In this document: positions 47,801 through 59,838 of the stretch, one piece after another
How the letters are laid out: each line of letters begins with the position of its first letter
Numbering within the stretch: position 1 is the stretch's first letter
Origin: Trametopsis cervina
Taxonomy: Eukaryota; Basidiomycota; Agaricomycetes; Polyporales; Irpicaceae
Direction: 5' to 3'
NCBI GenBank assembly: GCA_022385755.1
Contig: MU278368.1
Location: 17,199-81,198, forward strand
DNA: 64,000 bases
Notes under the pieces: generated by a model
What the model saw: the letters and a program-made list of their open reading frames with translations, nothing else
What the model was told of the DNA's origin: nothing
The model's database searches: none
Position numbers and translations under genes: made by a program

Positions 47801-50542
47801 AGGGACTCGATTCGCTCGGCGGCGGCTTCATGCCCTTGCTCCATCTCTGTAGCGATGGCCTTCTCTTCCTCCAGCTCGCGCTGAGCCGAAGTGAGCTCTT
47901 CGTCGAGGGCAGCAGTGCGATGAAGCGTGTTTTGCAGCTCCTCCGATTTCAGATGAAGTTCTTCCTCGAGCTCAGCGACGATCTTCTTCTCCTCTCCCAA
48001 CGCATGTTCGAGAGAATCGATGTGTTCGTCCGCCGCAACGGCTTCCTCTTCGAGGCCCTTAATTTGCAGATTGGCGTTCTTGAGATCGGCGAGAACCTTG
48101 CTGACGCGCTCATTGGCGGCATTGACTGCGCTGCCGAGGTCCTGGCTGTGTTCGAGCGCGCCCTCCGTTTTCTCGAGGCGCTCGGCCAGCACGTCTCGCT
48201 CAACAACGACCTCCGCGAGCCGTCTCTCGATGTCCTTGACAGCCTGGGTCTTCTCCTTCTCCGCACTCTGCGCACGATCCTCCGCTGCCCTCAACTTCTG
48301 GTAGATATCGTCCACGATATCTTGCACGCCTTTCTCGACCTCGCCCATCCGTTCCCTCCACTTCTCCTTATCCCGCGCCCGCTCTGCCTTCTCCTCCTCC
48401 AGCGCCTTCTCCACATCGTCCCTCTCCCTGACAGCACTCTCCTTCTCCACCTCAACCTTCTCGAGCTGCTCCCTCAAATCATCTAACATATCCTCCATCT
48501 CCGCTTTCTCCTCGATCCAGTCCTCCGCTTTCTCCTCCATAACATCGTTCAGCCCAAGCGGCCCCGCGCTAACGCGTCTGCCCGCACTCGCCCGCCTGTT
48601 CTGCACAGGCTCGTCGTACCCGCTGGTCGCCGAACTGGTGTCCAGACCCCCCAATCGCGCCTCGTACTGCCGGAGCTGCGCCACGAGCGTCTCGTTCTCC
48701 TCCTGCAGCTTCTGGTTGAGCCCGTGCAGGTAGTTGTTGAGTTTCGCCGCGTTGAATCGGTCGACACCGCGCCCGCGGTCGCCTAGACCGACGGCGGGAT
48801 CGAACGACGCGTTCGCGCGCGCGTGAATCGCGAGGTCCTGCGAAGAGGTGGTGGACAGGAAGGAGACGCGGTCGACGGCGCCGTCGTATCCGCCCGGCGA
48901 CTCGTTCCCTGAGCCAGAGTCGGATTTCGCGGCAGTCCAGCCCTGTGCGAGGGGATGCGACATGCGTCGCTGCAGGTTGAGTTTGACTCCAGGCGTGACG
49001 CCTGCAAACGCGTTTTGCAAGTTGACACCGGGTGTTGCTGGGCCATCCGCGTTCTTGGAAGGATATTTGAGCCTGGGCCTTGCAGTGGAGTTTATGACAG
49101 AGAGCAGGAAGGATCGTTTGTGGGCGTTTGGGGTGGCTTCTTGAGTTTGCTGGTCAGCACGCCATGTGGGCTGCTCTTCTTCTTGACTTTCGTCTGGTTC
49201 TTCGGGGGAGATGGATGGTGTGGTGGTGGGTTGCGGAAGGGGTTGGACGTTGAAGCGTGCACGTCGTGGCTGGAACGCAGGTGTGGGAGTGAGCATAGCC
49301 GATGGCGAGGAAAACGTGCTTGAGGGCGGTGGAGCTATAGAATCCTGACGATGCGAGAAATCGCTGATATCTTGGTCTGTAGTAGTCCTTTGCTGGGTCA
49401 CGCCTTCCTCAGACGAGAAAGTGGGTTCTCTTTCCATCACGGATTCCTCAACACCGTCCGGTTCATTCTGTTCATCTGAGCTGAAGGAGAGATCCGGAGG
49501 CTGTAAAGAGGACGGGTCGGCGAATTCTTCCTCGGCAGACTGCTCATATGTCCTTTGCACGCTCTGAGGGGAGTAATTGAGCACGGGCGAGTTGCTTGCG
49601 GAAGCTGGTAGTGGGATGAATCGTGCAGGCATGGGTGACGCGCTTGCCGCTCGAGGGAGGGGCATAGGCGAGGCAGTCACAGATCGAGGGAGAGGTATCG
49701 CATGGGCGGGTGTGGGTGAGGTATCGTGAGATCTGTTGAGCCTGGGGGAATAGGTGCTCTGAGGGGTGGATTGCGCGGAGGATGAGCCTTCAGAGGGTGT
49801 GGCAGTCCTCGTGAGTGAGGGTGTTCGTGTGTTTCGCGAGAGGGGGCGTCGTACTGCGACGTTGCGCAGTTTGTCATATGGAGAAGGCTACATTGAAGTT
49901 GGTTCGTCAGAGCATATGATGCACGACGACCAGACGCACCTTCGGTTCCGACCTCAGACTGACAGAGTAATCATACTTCTTCCGCGGGGTAGGTTCAATG
50001 TCCAGAGGAAGAGCCTCTTCCCTACTGATGGACCGCAGGGCGTCCGATAAGTCCAGATCGTCCTCTCCCGCTGCGTTTGGATACATCCGTGGCAGACGTG
50101 GCTCTCCGACCGACAAGTCCCTACTAGAAGTGTCTTGGTCACTGCTCCGGATATCAGTGTCCTCAACGGGGTGCGGCAAGCTTGGAATAGCGCTGATGTC
50201 AAAGCTGTAATCCTTAGGTTGCATGGTAGTTCTTCTCGAGCCCCGAGACCCAGACAACCCTGATTTGCTGGATCGGGAGGCGATAGAGTTTGCAAACCGT
50301 AGTGCACTACTTGTGCTCACAGAGGGACGAATTGTGGATGCGGTATAGGATGTGTGTGCGGGGGTAGAATGCATGGGTTCAGACTCGCCTGAGAGATCCA
50401 TATCCAAGGAGTCGGACTCTGTCGTATGATGCTCGTGGGTTTCATCGAATCCTGGTAGTGAAGGCAGTGAGGGTAGGTCTCCTCCTTCAACATCCTCGAT
50501 TCTTCGCCATACCCGAGAAGGGGTTTCCAGCATCACATTCAT
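44894..50542 (-). CDS. Pericentrin-like spindle-pole-body protein with PACT domain
   Basis: A gene of about 5.6 kb reads from ATG 50542. Exon 1 is 50542-49940; exon 2 runs from 49887 to near 47228; about eight shorter exons follow to TAA 44896-44894. The product is roughly 1700 residues. The first 500 or so are Ser/Pro-rich. A segment FNAAKLNNYLHGLNQKLQEE starts an almost unbroken coiled coil of about 1000 residues. Near the C-terminus is LKARHKAECKGLVLQINYLK, then RDNLGNQKQYLLVLLA, the PACT centrosome/SPB-targeting pattern of Pcp1/pericentrin. The protein should anchor gamma-tubulin complexes at the spindle pole body. The exon 2/3 junction (near 47225) and several small exons are not certain. 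Long plus-strand frames over it (for example 47719-48486) are shadows of the coiled-coil codons. Confidence 0.82.
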
Positions 50543-51402
50543 GGTAGTCTGAAGTGACGGTTGTGAAATTGAAAGATCTATTCGATAGCCGATATACTCA
50601 CATGAATCCTGCCTCCTGGGACACCGGTGGATTTAGTACAGCAGGTCGAGCTGGAAAAGAGGGTGTAAAAAGCTATGCGGAGGCGGCGCGTGCGCCGTAA
50701 GGAGGAACGAGGACGACGGGCGTCGTTTCCTTGGACGCGACACGCGACTTCAACTATCCACGTGATCGTTATTCACGGCAACTGCCGTCCGCCGCGTCCA
50801 CAACTCCAAACTTGCACTACGCAATTGCCAGAGCAAACCCCTGGTGCATAGTACTACTACCGCAGCCAACATTTCGGGAGCGCAAGATGCAAGTATCGGA
50901 CATACAACGTGAGTATAGCTGTCGCTCCGCCGGTAGGCAGTGTGAATTCCATACTCACTCCGACTGCTCCGTGCAGGCGCATCTTCCGTAACAGAGTCTC
51001 CATCTTGATCCATCATGATGTCCTGGAGCGCTGAATACCAGACGGTCGATCCATTACCACGCTTGTCGCAGGCGTCGTTCGCTCGCGTGAGCTCACTATT
51101 GACCCACAGTTGCACAGACAGCGCAAAGGGAAGCCAAGTATCGCAATCTGGTGGCGGGAACCTAGCACCAGGGAATGCTGTTCAAGATCTCGCGCCGCTA
51201 AAGTTCGTCTATGATTAATGGACGCTTGATAGAACGATCCCAGCAATGTGCAATAAGGAGAACAACCCGAATGAATGTACACCCGGCTTCGCAAAGTTAT
51301 GATGTAAAGTCGCAGTACGCTGTTGAAATGACGATAATAGGTGCATGATACCGAACCTGTGCTCAACCGGGAGATTCAATCATGCTAACGACTATCTGAT
51401 AG
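50543..51402. other. 0.86 kb, promoter of PACT gene, otherwise unclear
   Basis: A minus-strand frame at 50750-51115 (contains LWVNSELTRANDACDKRGNG) and another at 51013-51366 were considered but have no motif. Nothing is called. Confidence 0.4.
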
Positions 51403-51640
51403 AACACTGTGCTATACTGGCTCCTATGTAAAAACGGTACGAGCTGGCTGGTGCAACGGGTCGACGTGTTCAGACCGCAAGAAGCTCATTGACCTCCACG
51501 ATAAGCCCCGCAGGCCGTGTGACCGCTATTTCAACTGGAACGCGTCCTTACACTTTTGTTTTGACTGCGCTTATGCTGCGTCTATACCTGCGTCTGGTCT
51601 CGCATGGACTGCATTCGTCGCCTGTGCAGCGGATGTGAAC
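51403..51640 (+). CDS. Possible internal exon of a Cys-rich gene
   Basis: An open frame with no start codon lies between an acceptor (CTAAC branch, GATAG at 51402) and a GTAAGA donor at 51641. It reads TLCYTGSYVKTVRAGWCNGS, TCSDRKKLIDLHDKPRRPCD and RYFNW, then FCFDCAYAAS. It carries seven Cys and resembles, from memory, a group of short Cys-rich hypothetical proteins of Agaricomycetes. The first exon was not found, so this is only a partial and uncertain model. Confidence 0.3.
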
Positions 51641-52017
51641 GTAAGAGCTGGCTGATGCTGTCCCACCGTCAGAACAGATGAACGTCTTGCTGCTCACAGC
51701 GTTAGGTAGCGCCCGAACGCACGTTCCTGCCTTTGAATAGTGATAAGATTCCCGAACAAGATGGGTGGAAGCGACGAGGTAATGTCACCGTTGTTCATCG
51801 CTGTTGCATTGCATTCTCAAGCTTCTAGCTGTGCGCTAGAATAACGCTCGCCAGGCCCCATGAGGCAAGCTTGATGTTGCTGCATCGCGTAGCTAAGGTA
51901 TATTTAGTGTGAATATAGTATCAGGGCTGGCCTGAAAGACTGTATCTCTCCCCCTTAATCTTGCGGCTCTCCTTACGCCCCTTCCTCAACTATTCCATCT
52001 ACACCATCTATCTCAGT

Positions 52018-53702
52018 ATGAGCAGCAAAGCCATAGCTGCTGCTACAACTCAGTGCGTTTGTGTCGCATAGTCTCCTATATATAGCTACTGACTCCCTCC
52101 TTTTCTTCTCAAGCTTTCTACAGTTCCGTATCCAATGGGCGTCACTAGGTATCACTATCCCTCTGAATCCTTCTCTCACTGGGCTCATCTTGCAATCGTT
52201 GCTAGCACTGCTCTATTTCGACTATGTCTTGACACTCAAGGCTGAAATCAAGTACATCTGGTCAAAATCATCTCTACACAGGCTATCTACAGTTCTATAT
52301 GTTCTGTGCCGCTATGCCTTGCTCTGCAATGTGCTTTATTTGCTGGCTATATCAAATAAATTGGGATCTAGCTGCAATACATGGTACAAGTTCCTCAGTG
52401 CCGTCAGCGTGTTAGGAAGAGCGGCTGTTCTCAGTGAGCACATTTCTTTAGCTCGATTGATGCCTTCTCACATTACATTGCTTCCAGCTGTGTTCACTAT
52501 GCGGACGTATGCTATGTGGTCCAAAAACAAGTTCATTTTGTGCGGCCTGGGTGCTATAGCAGTGACTTGTGTTGTTCTTGACTGCGTAAGTCGACAAAGG
52601 CCTCCAACCCTCCCCCTGTTCTCACGCGTGCGTAGATTCATGTGCCTGGCCTGCGGTGCCAAGGATCGTCGACTATCCAAATGTGAGCGCCTCACGGTCA
52701 AGGCCCTTGACACATGCACTTTTTACTAACGTCTGGCTCCATCCCAGTGCCAACACGCTCCTATCAATCCTCGTCTGCGTGTTCGAATTTTCGTCAACAA
52801 TACTGACAACGATCCGATGCATCCAGGCAGTGAAAGCCGCAGGATCGGTTGAGTCTCAAAAGAATACGTTTACGTATTTGATTCTAGAACAGGGTGAGTG
52901 GCCTACGATACTGGACAGTTTGATACCAGACTCAAAGTCATTCATCTCGTAGGTGTCTTGTACTTTGGGTCCGTCGTCTTACTCGGTACCGCGCTCACTT
53001 TCTGATAATGTGCTGCGTGTAGAATCGTCTCTATTTTTACCACCGCAGCTGTTATCTTGAACTTCGTGCGTACAATCCATCACGTTCCATTCTCCCTTTC
53101 AGGTACTAAATCTCTCACCCCAGCGCGCCCCAAGCGGCTTCTTCCAGCGCCTCCTGAACGCGCTGACTCTCCCCATTTCCGGTCTCCTCACCGCCCGCTT
53201 CCTCCTGCACATGCGCGAATGGGACAACCGCCACACATTTTACAGCAACAACCACGCGACAACAGACATAGCGATGGACGACGCTCAGTTCGCGCATGCG
53301 TCTACACTGCGCACGCTCGAGCGGACGATTGTGAGCGAGTTCGGCGAGGACCCTGTGTTCGCGCGCCCTCTGAGCCACGGGTCTTCCACGGAGGCGGAGT
53401 CGTTTGCCTCGGAAGAAATGCATTATGACCAAGGTGATGCGAACGGTCCCGACGCGGAGAAGTGGGTTGGTTTCGAGAAGGAGCAACAGCCGTCTGGGAG
53501 CGTGAAGGAAATAAAACCCGAGGAATCGACTGACACGGATGAAGTGGAGGAGGTCGTGCCTGTAGAGGTCGTTGAAAGCCGCAGGCCAAGTGTAGTTGAA
53601 ATTCCAGCCCCGATGGACGACGCTGGAAGGCACAGTCTGACTGAGTCTTACATTACGAGCACCTCCGTCACTAGAAATAGGCTATCAGTCTCGTCTGCTT
53701 AG
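52018..53702 (+). CDS. DUF6533-type multi-pass membrane protein
   Basis: Nine exons (52018-52052, 52114-52148, 52206-52433, 52488-52585, 52636-52682, 52748-52893, 52953-52968, 53023-53065, 53103-53702) give 415 residues with all phases closed. The N-terminal RIQWASLALLYFDYVLTLKA, then EIKYIWSKSSLHRL, is the DUF6533 signature. About seven hydrophobic segments follow (VLYVLCRYALLCNVLYLLAI; VFTMRTYAMW; FILCGLGAIAVTCVVLDC; LLSILVCVFEFSSTIL; YFGIVSIFTTAAVILNF). The tail after RFLLHMREWDN is cytosolic-looking, acidic and Ser-rich. The family is expanded in Agaricomycetes. A receptor-like role is sometimes suggested from the topology, but none is shown. One exon is only 16 nt. Confidence 0.8.
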
Positions 53703-54399
53703 CCAGAGATACAATGTGCGCTGTATTGAAATATTCCGGTACTTTGTGCCGTGATGTACGCATATTCATAGATGTAGAATTGGTGTTGAGCAGTGTAAGA
53801 CGACCGTCGAAGGCCATCGACCTCACTGTCGGCATCACAAGCACATTGTCAGCGGGAATTCGGAAATAGAGGAAGGACCCCTGCCACTGGTGTTATCCCT
53901 AAACCTTCGATCAGTTGATGCCTCGTTTTTGATGGGAGCAACTCCTTGCCCCGCGCCGCTCCGAGATCGCGCACACAGAACTTGGCAAATGAAGTTCGCC
54001 GCCACCCTATTCTAGGTTGTCGTCGCGCGCAGCCAAAGAGACAAAGAATGTCTTCATGGTATGTTGTCAAATGATCGGTATATTTTGTTATTTGAGGTCC
54101 CAAACGCGATTGCTGACACGTAGCCACGTAGCCAGGAAGGTCTGTCGAGTTCAGAAACCGGAGTTGCTGGGCTCGCGGACAACAATACTAGGCACACAAA
54201 CAGGATCGTCGGCGCTCCGAGATCACGTCGTACCCGCGATAGGCTGTGTGTCCTTATGGACGCGTAGTTCAACGAACAGTGCCCGCCCCCGCTATGTCCA
54301 TACCATATATGTCCTGTCGGACGGATTCGCCCAGCATGTTCATGTTCCTTGCTTTCATGTCATTGACGTGACCCCGCGAAAGTGCTGCGTTGTTCGGGG
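53703..54399. other. Intergenic, 0.7 kb
   Basis: This lies between the DUF6533-type gene and the right arm. Overlapping frames on both strands (53849-54421) show no motif. Confidence 0.45.
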
Positions 54400-56200
54400 G
54401 CGACAGTCCCGCCGGACCTAACGGGGAATCTCTGGCGCCATAGTTTTCTGGCGATCGAGTGGCACATGAAACAGCATAACGACGCAAACCCCGGTTGGAA
54501 CTCGTAAGCCGCCAAAAATATGCGAAAGGCCAGTGCACGTTCTCACGCTTGTCGATGCACAGGTGCGGTGTACATTGTTCGGCAACGCTGAATGAAAACC
54601 TCGTTGCACTGCCGACGGGGGCTTCCTAGGCTTTGTGATACCCCGCTGTCCTCTCGGTCATCGGCGCGTAGAAGCCGCAATGCGTCTTTCATGGTGTCAC
54701 CCGGATACGAAAGTTATATCGCGGTCTATCCAGCGATGGTTATTCTGAGGCGGTTCATAATATCTGGGACGACATATCGAGTAGACGTGGTTTTAGGGCA
54801 ATTTACCCCTCCCATCCTTTCAACCGCGCTACGAAAGGCATAACTACAGTTGCGTCTAACAACGTGGCTACTACTGTGGTCAGTGATTTGAGGCATGAAC
54901 CGCACAGAATATCTATTGACAGCTGGATAACAAGACAGATAGAATATCTCCTACATCCTCTGCACAGCGCGTATAGGTTGGAAATATTAGCACAAATGTA
55001 CTAATGGAAAGGCGTGAAAGAAAGCGGCTTCTGCGGCAATGTGGCTACCTGAGATCCGCGATCCTTACATGGCCACCAGAAAACGAGGAACAGAGCGCAT
55101 GCTGTGCTCGCCGACCGGATGGAATTGCCAGCTCGACGACCGACAAATGCCACGCAACTCAGATCTTCGTATCCGAATTTGGAGCTGAAGCACGGATCAG
55201 GCGCGTCTATGAGTTGGCCACTCTCGCTTAGGACACCGGGCGGCATATCATCTCGATCTGACCTGTGGCCTCAGGGTCTGCACAATGGATCTCTTTCTCT
55301 AAAGTGATTATCTTCTCGATTTGGTCGAGATCTTGACATTTCCCCCAGATCCTCCGTGCTTCTTCTCATTTAGCTGCTGTTCGCCGACACCAGAGATGAG
55401 ACATGCGTTCGAGGGCTGGAGGGGTTGGCCCGGATGTAGGTCACATGAATGGATAAGGTGTCTTTGAGGTCGAGCAAGATAAATAGTGGGCTGAGGAGGA
55501 GGGCTATCCCCCAGCTTCTGCAGTCCAGCAGTTCTTCGCCGTCGAACTCTCGATACAACTCGCCCTCCGCTCTTCCTCGCTTATTCTTCAAGTCCTCCGG
55601 TCTATCCTACCTTTTCCAACTCCACCTTCAAGTCGACGACACCTCTCCTGATGTGCTCCTTCGTGACGACCGAGGTTAGATTCAACTGCCAAGGCTGGTA
55701 TGACAAGACCGAGGCCCGTTATTGCCATGTTGCTCTGGCCTGGAAGGCCTGGCATGCTAATCCGGTTGGGCCCACTCCTCCTCCATGCGATGAAGTTAGT
55801 GCGAGCATCACGCTCCGGGACAATCGCGACACGAACTGTATGGGAAACTTGCAACCCTGCAACCTCGGACATTCACAGTCAGTTCCTTCGCTTATTCTCT
55901 CTTTTAATATTTCTGAATCATTTGGTCCTTCTACAGCAAGGTCCTAACTGAGTAGGCAGCTCAAGCAGAAGGCTGCTAATGCCAAAGAAGAGCCACAAGC
56001 ATCGCGACGGATTGATGGAATGGGTGTATGGGCTGGTGACTGATTGTAAATGCTGGACACTTTTCATCATGCTATGTCTATTTTCTTCCACCTCTACCTT
56101 CTGTCCTCCTGGCTTGCGGAGTACTTCTTTTTCGATGGCTTCTCTAGCCATAGTACTCAAACGACTCCAAGTGTTCCTACGTCTCATTGTATTCTGATAA
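54400..56200. repeat. Right arm of inverted duplication
   Basis: This is the counterpart of 33040-34740 in reverse orientation. Order on the plus strand: outer part (54400-54830, with GGCGATCGAGTGGCACATG), middle (54990-55400, with GGCATATCATCTCGATCTGA), promoter, Cys-rich gene (55651-55955), and a 3' stretch matching 33261-33040 (around GCTGGACACTTTTCATC). A poorly matching insertion of about 150 bp lies near 54830-54990. The ends are approximate. Confidence 0.7.
55651..55955 (+). CDS. 81-residue Cys-rich protein, right copy
   Basis: Two exons (55651-55877, 55937-55955) give 81 residues, the same exon lengths (227 + 19 nt) and phase as the left copy. It reads MCSFVTTEVRFNCQGWYDKT, EARYCHVALAWKAWH, PTPPPC and TNCMGNLQPCNLGH, then HKVLTE from the second exon. 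All six Cys are retained. Most changes against the left copy are conservative (N to D, T to N, M to L), and the intron sequences differ far more, which points to selection on the protein. No signal peptide, no membrane segment and no known family. Confidence 0.65.
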
Positions 56201-57283
56201 TGACTGTATCGCAACTTCACGTATTTTATAATGCACTGTTAGAAATGTCAAGGAAAGTGTTAGCCACCAATTTCTCGTTGGGCAATATGTACGCTGAAGT
56301 CCGTGGCTGCAAGATGCGCCCTTTGTGTACGCGCTGTTTGGCTGTGTTGACGTGTTGTCTCCGGGGCGGTCGGGGCCGTGCTTCAACATACTGGGCTGTA
56401 CTCTCATCTGACGTCGTGTATGAGCACAGTTCACACCGCCGTCAGCCTGAACCGCATCTATTGAATACATACATACCCACGAGAAGCAATTCCGAGGTTC
56501 CGTCTTCGGTACGCATTCTCATCACCGAGTTGTGTAAGGTATTGATGACTGTACTATAGCTACAAACACTACGCCCAGTGATATGCGACAGTCGCTTGAC
56601 CGACTCTCAGAATCTATAGGTTTTTATTGGAGGAGAATGTAAGGCCGATAGTCTAAATCACAGCTCAGCGTCGCGGACGTATCCCGACCGATCTACTTCC
56701 TCTGAGCGTTTATGCAGTCATGAAGATGATATGCACGCACTTCTACATCGTCTTCGATTCTTCGATTGAAACTACCCGCAGTGAGTTCGCCGTCATATCC
56801 CTTTCAGCTGTGTGGTGCGCAATATATCGCATCTCTTGGTCATGTCCCGACGGCAAGGAGTCCCCAAGGCCGTATGCACAAGTTTCGCGAGGTAGTGTTA
56901 CCAATCAGTAGGAGAGCGTTTCTTGCCACTCCGAGAGTTCGCTGACTGTACAGGTTGCGCAATGTACGCAAGGGCTGAGTGCAGATGTAAAAGCCGATAT
57001 CTCGGAGCTGAAAGCGCCGGGCGTACACTGCCATGTGACAAAGAATGGCATCTCACGTAGAAAGCTTCGATGGCCATGGAAGTCGGCCTCAGAGGTGCGT
57101 GCAGCGTAATCGTCTATGATTAATCAATGCACAGGCATGAGTCGCCAGAGGTATTACGCGAAGATCGCGGCGAAGCCCCAGTGGTTTCACATAGCGCCAT
57201 CTGGCTTGACTCTACAACGTGAATAGAGTTCTCGCAAGTATATAAGGTGTGTACCCAGCTTTCTCATGGCAATATCTGCAGAT
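56201..57283. other. 1.1 kb without a confident gene
   Basis: Frames at 56177-56559 and 56720-56911 have no motif or clear splicing. The last 100 bp should hold the promoter of the Gal80-like right copy. Confidence 0.45.
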
Positions 57284-58583
57284 ATGTCCCCAATCAGGCT
57301 CGGTGTAATCGGTCTCTCTGCCCGAGGATGGGCATCTTCATCTCTGATACCACCCATCTTCGACCCTCTCCTTTCATCCAAGTACACACTCACCGCACTA
57401 TGCACCTCCTCTGAAGCCTCCGCCAAAGCCTCCGCGGCCAAGTATACGGAGCTGGCGGGCCGTCCCGTCAGGGGATACTTTGGCGAAAGTGGCCCGTACG
57501 ACATTGCGAATGACCCGGAAGTTGATATGGTCGTAGTCAGTGTGAAGGTTCCTGACCACTACAAGGCTGCCATCCCCGCGATCGAGGCCGGGAAGGATAT
57601 CTTCATTGAGTGGACTCCTGGGAGGGACCTGGAGGAGACCGCAAGGTTAGCAGACGCTGCGCGGAAGAAGGGAGTGCGAAGTTTGGTCGGTGCCCAGTCC
57701 ATGCACAGTATTACCGCCAAGAAAGTGAGTAAGCCCTGTGGTTGTTTGTAGCCGCAAGGCTGATATTGACGTCTATAAGATCAAGGAATTGGTCGATAAT
57801 GGCAAAGTCGGCAGGGTGCTGTCAAGTTCTGCGGTGTGTGAACAACATCTCGTCTATCGAGTCCAGAGCTGACAGCCGTTGCAGTCTCTTGTGTTCCCGT
57901 CCAATGCACGTCTCTGGAGTTCCACTGCAACACCATCCACTGCATTTTATCTCGATAAAACTCATGGTAAGTGCATTTTCCGTTACTCAATAGCTGTTAC
58001 TCACCGTTTCTCCTTGGTTACAACAGGCATAACGCTGTTGACCATTCCCATCGGTCACTATTTGACTATGCTCAGCTTTGTGCTCAGCGAGGTCACCGCG
58101 GTCAGTGCAACAGCAGCCATCCGAATCCCTGAGGTAGCCATAGTCGATGAAAATGGTAATCCGACGGGGGAGCGCAGAACAAAGAACACTTATGATCAGA
58201 TTATCATCACGGGAACGCTCGGTGGACACAACGAGGGTGCGTTGTTCACATTTCACGCTCAATCCGGCCCAGCTTCCGGGCGTTTCCTATGGCAAGTCGA
58301 TGGCGAAGAGGGTGTTATCGAGGCGAGGAACAGGCCGGAGAAGGGACTGTTGAGCGTTTTTGCGGGAATACATGAGCTGAAAGTCGTCTTCAACGGCGAG
58401 GAGGTTGAGCTCGAGACTAAGGAAGAGGACAGGCTCGGAAGCACTGGGAAGGCATGGCTCGAGTTTGCTAAGGGTCCCGAAGGACGCTATGAGACGTTGG
58501 AGTCTTCGGTCCGTGCATGGAAAGTCATGGACGCCGTCCTAAAGAGCATCGAAGCGGACGGTAAGACGATCCAAATAGTTTAG
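57284..58583 (+). CDS. Gal80-like NAD(P)-binding Gfo/Idh/MocA protein, right copy
   Basis: Four exons (57284-57724, 57780-57833, 57885-57966, 58027-58583) give 377 residues. The exon lengths 441, 54 and 82 nt are identical to the left copy at 29749-31105. Motifs: LGVIGLSARGWASSSLIPP, VDMVVVSVKVPDHYKAAIPA, KDIFIEWTPGRDLEET, KELVDNGKVGRVLSSSA, YDQIIITGTLGG, SGRFLWQVDGEEGVIEARN. The ATG at 57284 matches the left copy; an upstream in-frame ATG at 57266 would add MAISAD. The active-site lysine of catalytic family members (EKP) is again replaced by EW. Role as for the left copy: regulator or divergent dehydrogenase of sugar metabolism, not decided. Both copies look intact. Confidence 0.8.
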
Positions 58584-59838
58584 CCCCAAACGCACCTCTA
58601 GTGCGCGATACGACGAACCCTCGCTTCCACTTATGTCTTCTGATTTAATTTTTGAGTTGTATGTGCGTAGCATTGATACAAGAAGTCTTATGGCAATTGC
58701 TAGCCTGTGACTTCCCAATATGCTGTGTGATAAGCAAACAATATACCTAGTTTTTTTATTTACGAGAGATTCCAATGAGTACTATCTATATCGAGTATAC
58801 GGCACTTCACTGCTCACCGACTATCCCTGAAGACATCCAGTAACGTCACTGAGTAGGCGCATAGTAGCGAGACGCGGCAATGGGCGTACAACCAGGCCAA
58901 TACCTTAGTCTCAGTTTTGCAATAAAGTGTGCGTGATGTTCAATATCAGTTATACTCGCCTCCGTCTCTGGCAGGACCCTCGGGATATTTGTTAGAAACC
59001 CGGTGACGACTCTGCTTGATTCGCCTCGTGACAGCCTGATATGTGTTCTGGGACATTACATCAGTACTTTGACGTATGAAATAGTTATTTACCCTTCTCG
59101 TGATTGCCTGTAGACCTGTGTATTCTTTGACCTCGACGGTTCGAAGGAATGAAGGTATGGGCGCCGGGTGCGTCCACGCGTTGTGTACGCGTTGTTTGGT
59201 CTGCTCACGTGCCAATGCCCAGAGCGATCACATCGCACATGTACAGCCTTTCACACCGCATCCTCAAGGACTTTATCCATGTACGCCAACTCTGGTCTTC
59301 ATACGTAGCTAGGTCATGCGGAGACTTGGAGATGCACGCTAGAACTACATGTAAGTGCACCGCAGCTCGATAGAAACTGGACATACTTACAGTCTCTCAC
59401 AGTGCTAATGCTCGATCGACCTCGTTTCTTAGGGAGGGTTTGATGACATTATACGAGCGAAGCACCTCAAGGGCAGCGGCTTGAGAAACTGTACAGTTAT
59501 GGCATCAAGATGAAGAAGATCCTGCAAATAGCTGTGCTCGGCTCAACTAAGTGCAGAGGTAAGGGTATCTGTCGAGATATGGCTTTGCCAAGCATACAAA
59601 TACCCCGCCGTTGGCATATTCTCCGCCTACAGCCTCCGACCGGACCTGCCGCTGTATCTGAATGCTCATATATGGGGAGGTCCTGCTGCAGTACTGGCAT
59701 CGCGACAACCGCCCCAAGTTGCACATGATCGCAGTAGGCTCATGGTGGTGCCTTGAGGCTATGCAGCAGCGTCCATATAGACAGATAAGAGTTGTACGAG
59801 GGCTGATTGTATAAAGATGCAGCATCGGAACGAGCTAC
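58584..59838. other. 1.25 kb without a confident gene
   Basis: Frames at 58946-59373 and 59497-59825 were inspected and show no motif. A short plus-strand frame from 59510 has no splice partner. Nothing is called. Confidence 0.45.

Noticed and set aside
47719..48486. 255-codon plus-strand open frame, Leu-rich
   Set aside because: It lies antisense to the PACT gene's coiled coil; Glu/Leu-rich codons read in reverse give open Leu/Arg frames. No splice sites or motif of its own.
54400..56200. Arms as a DNA transposon with terminal repeats
   Set aside because: The arms contain a spliced gene and promoter, differ in internal indels and show no shared terminal inverted repeats; segmental duplication explains them better.
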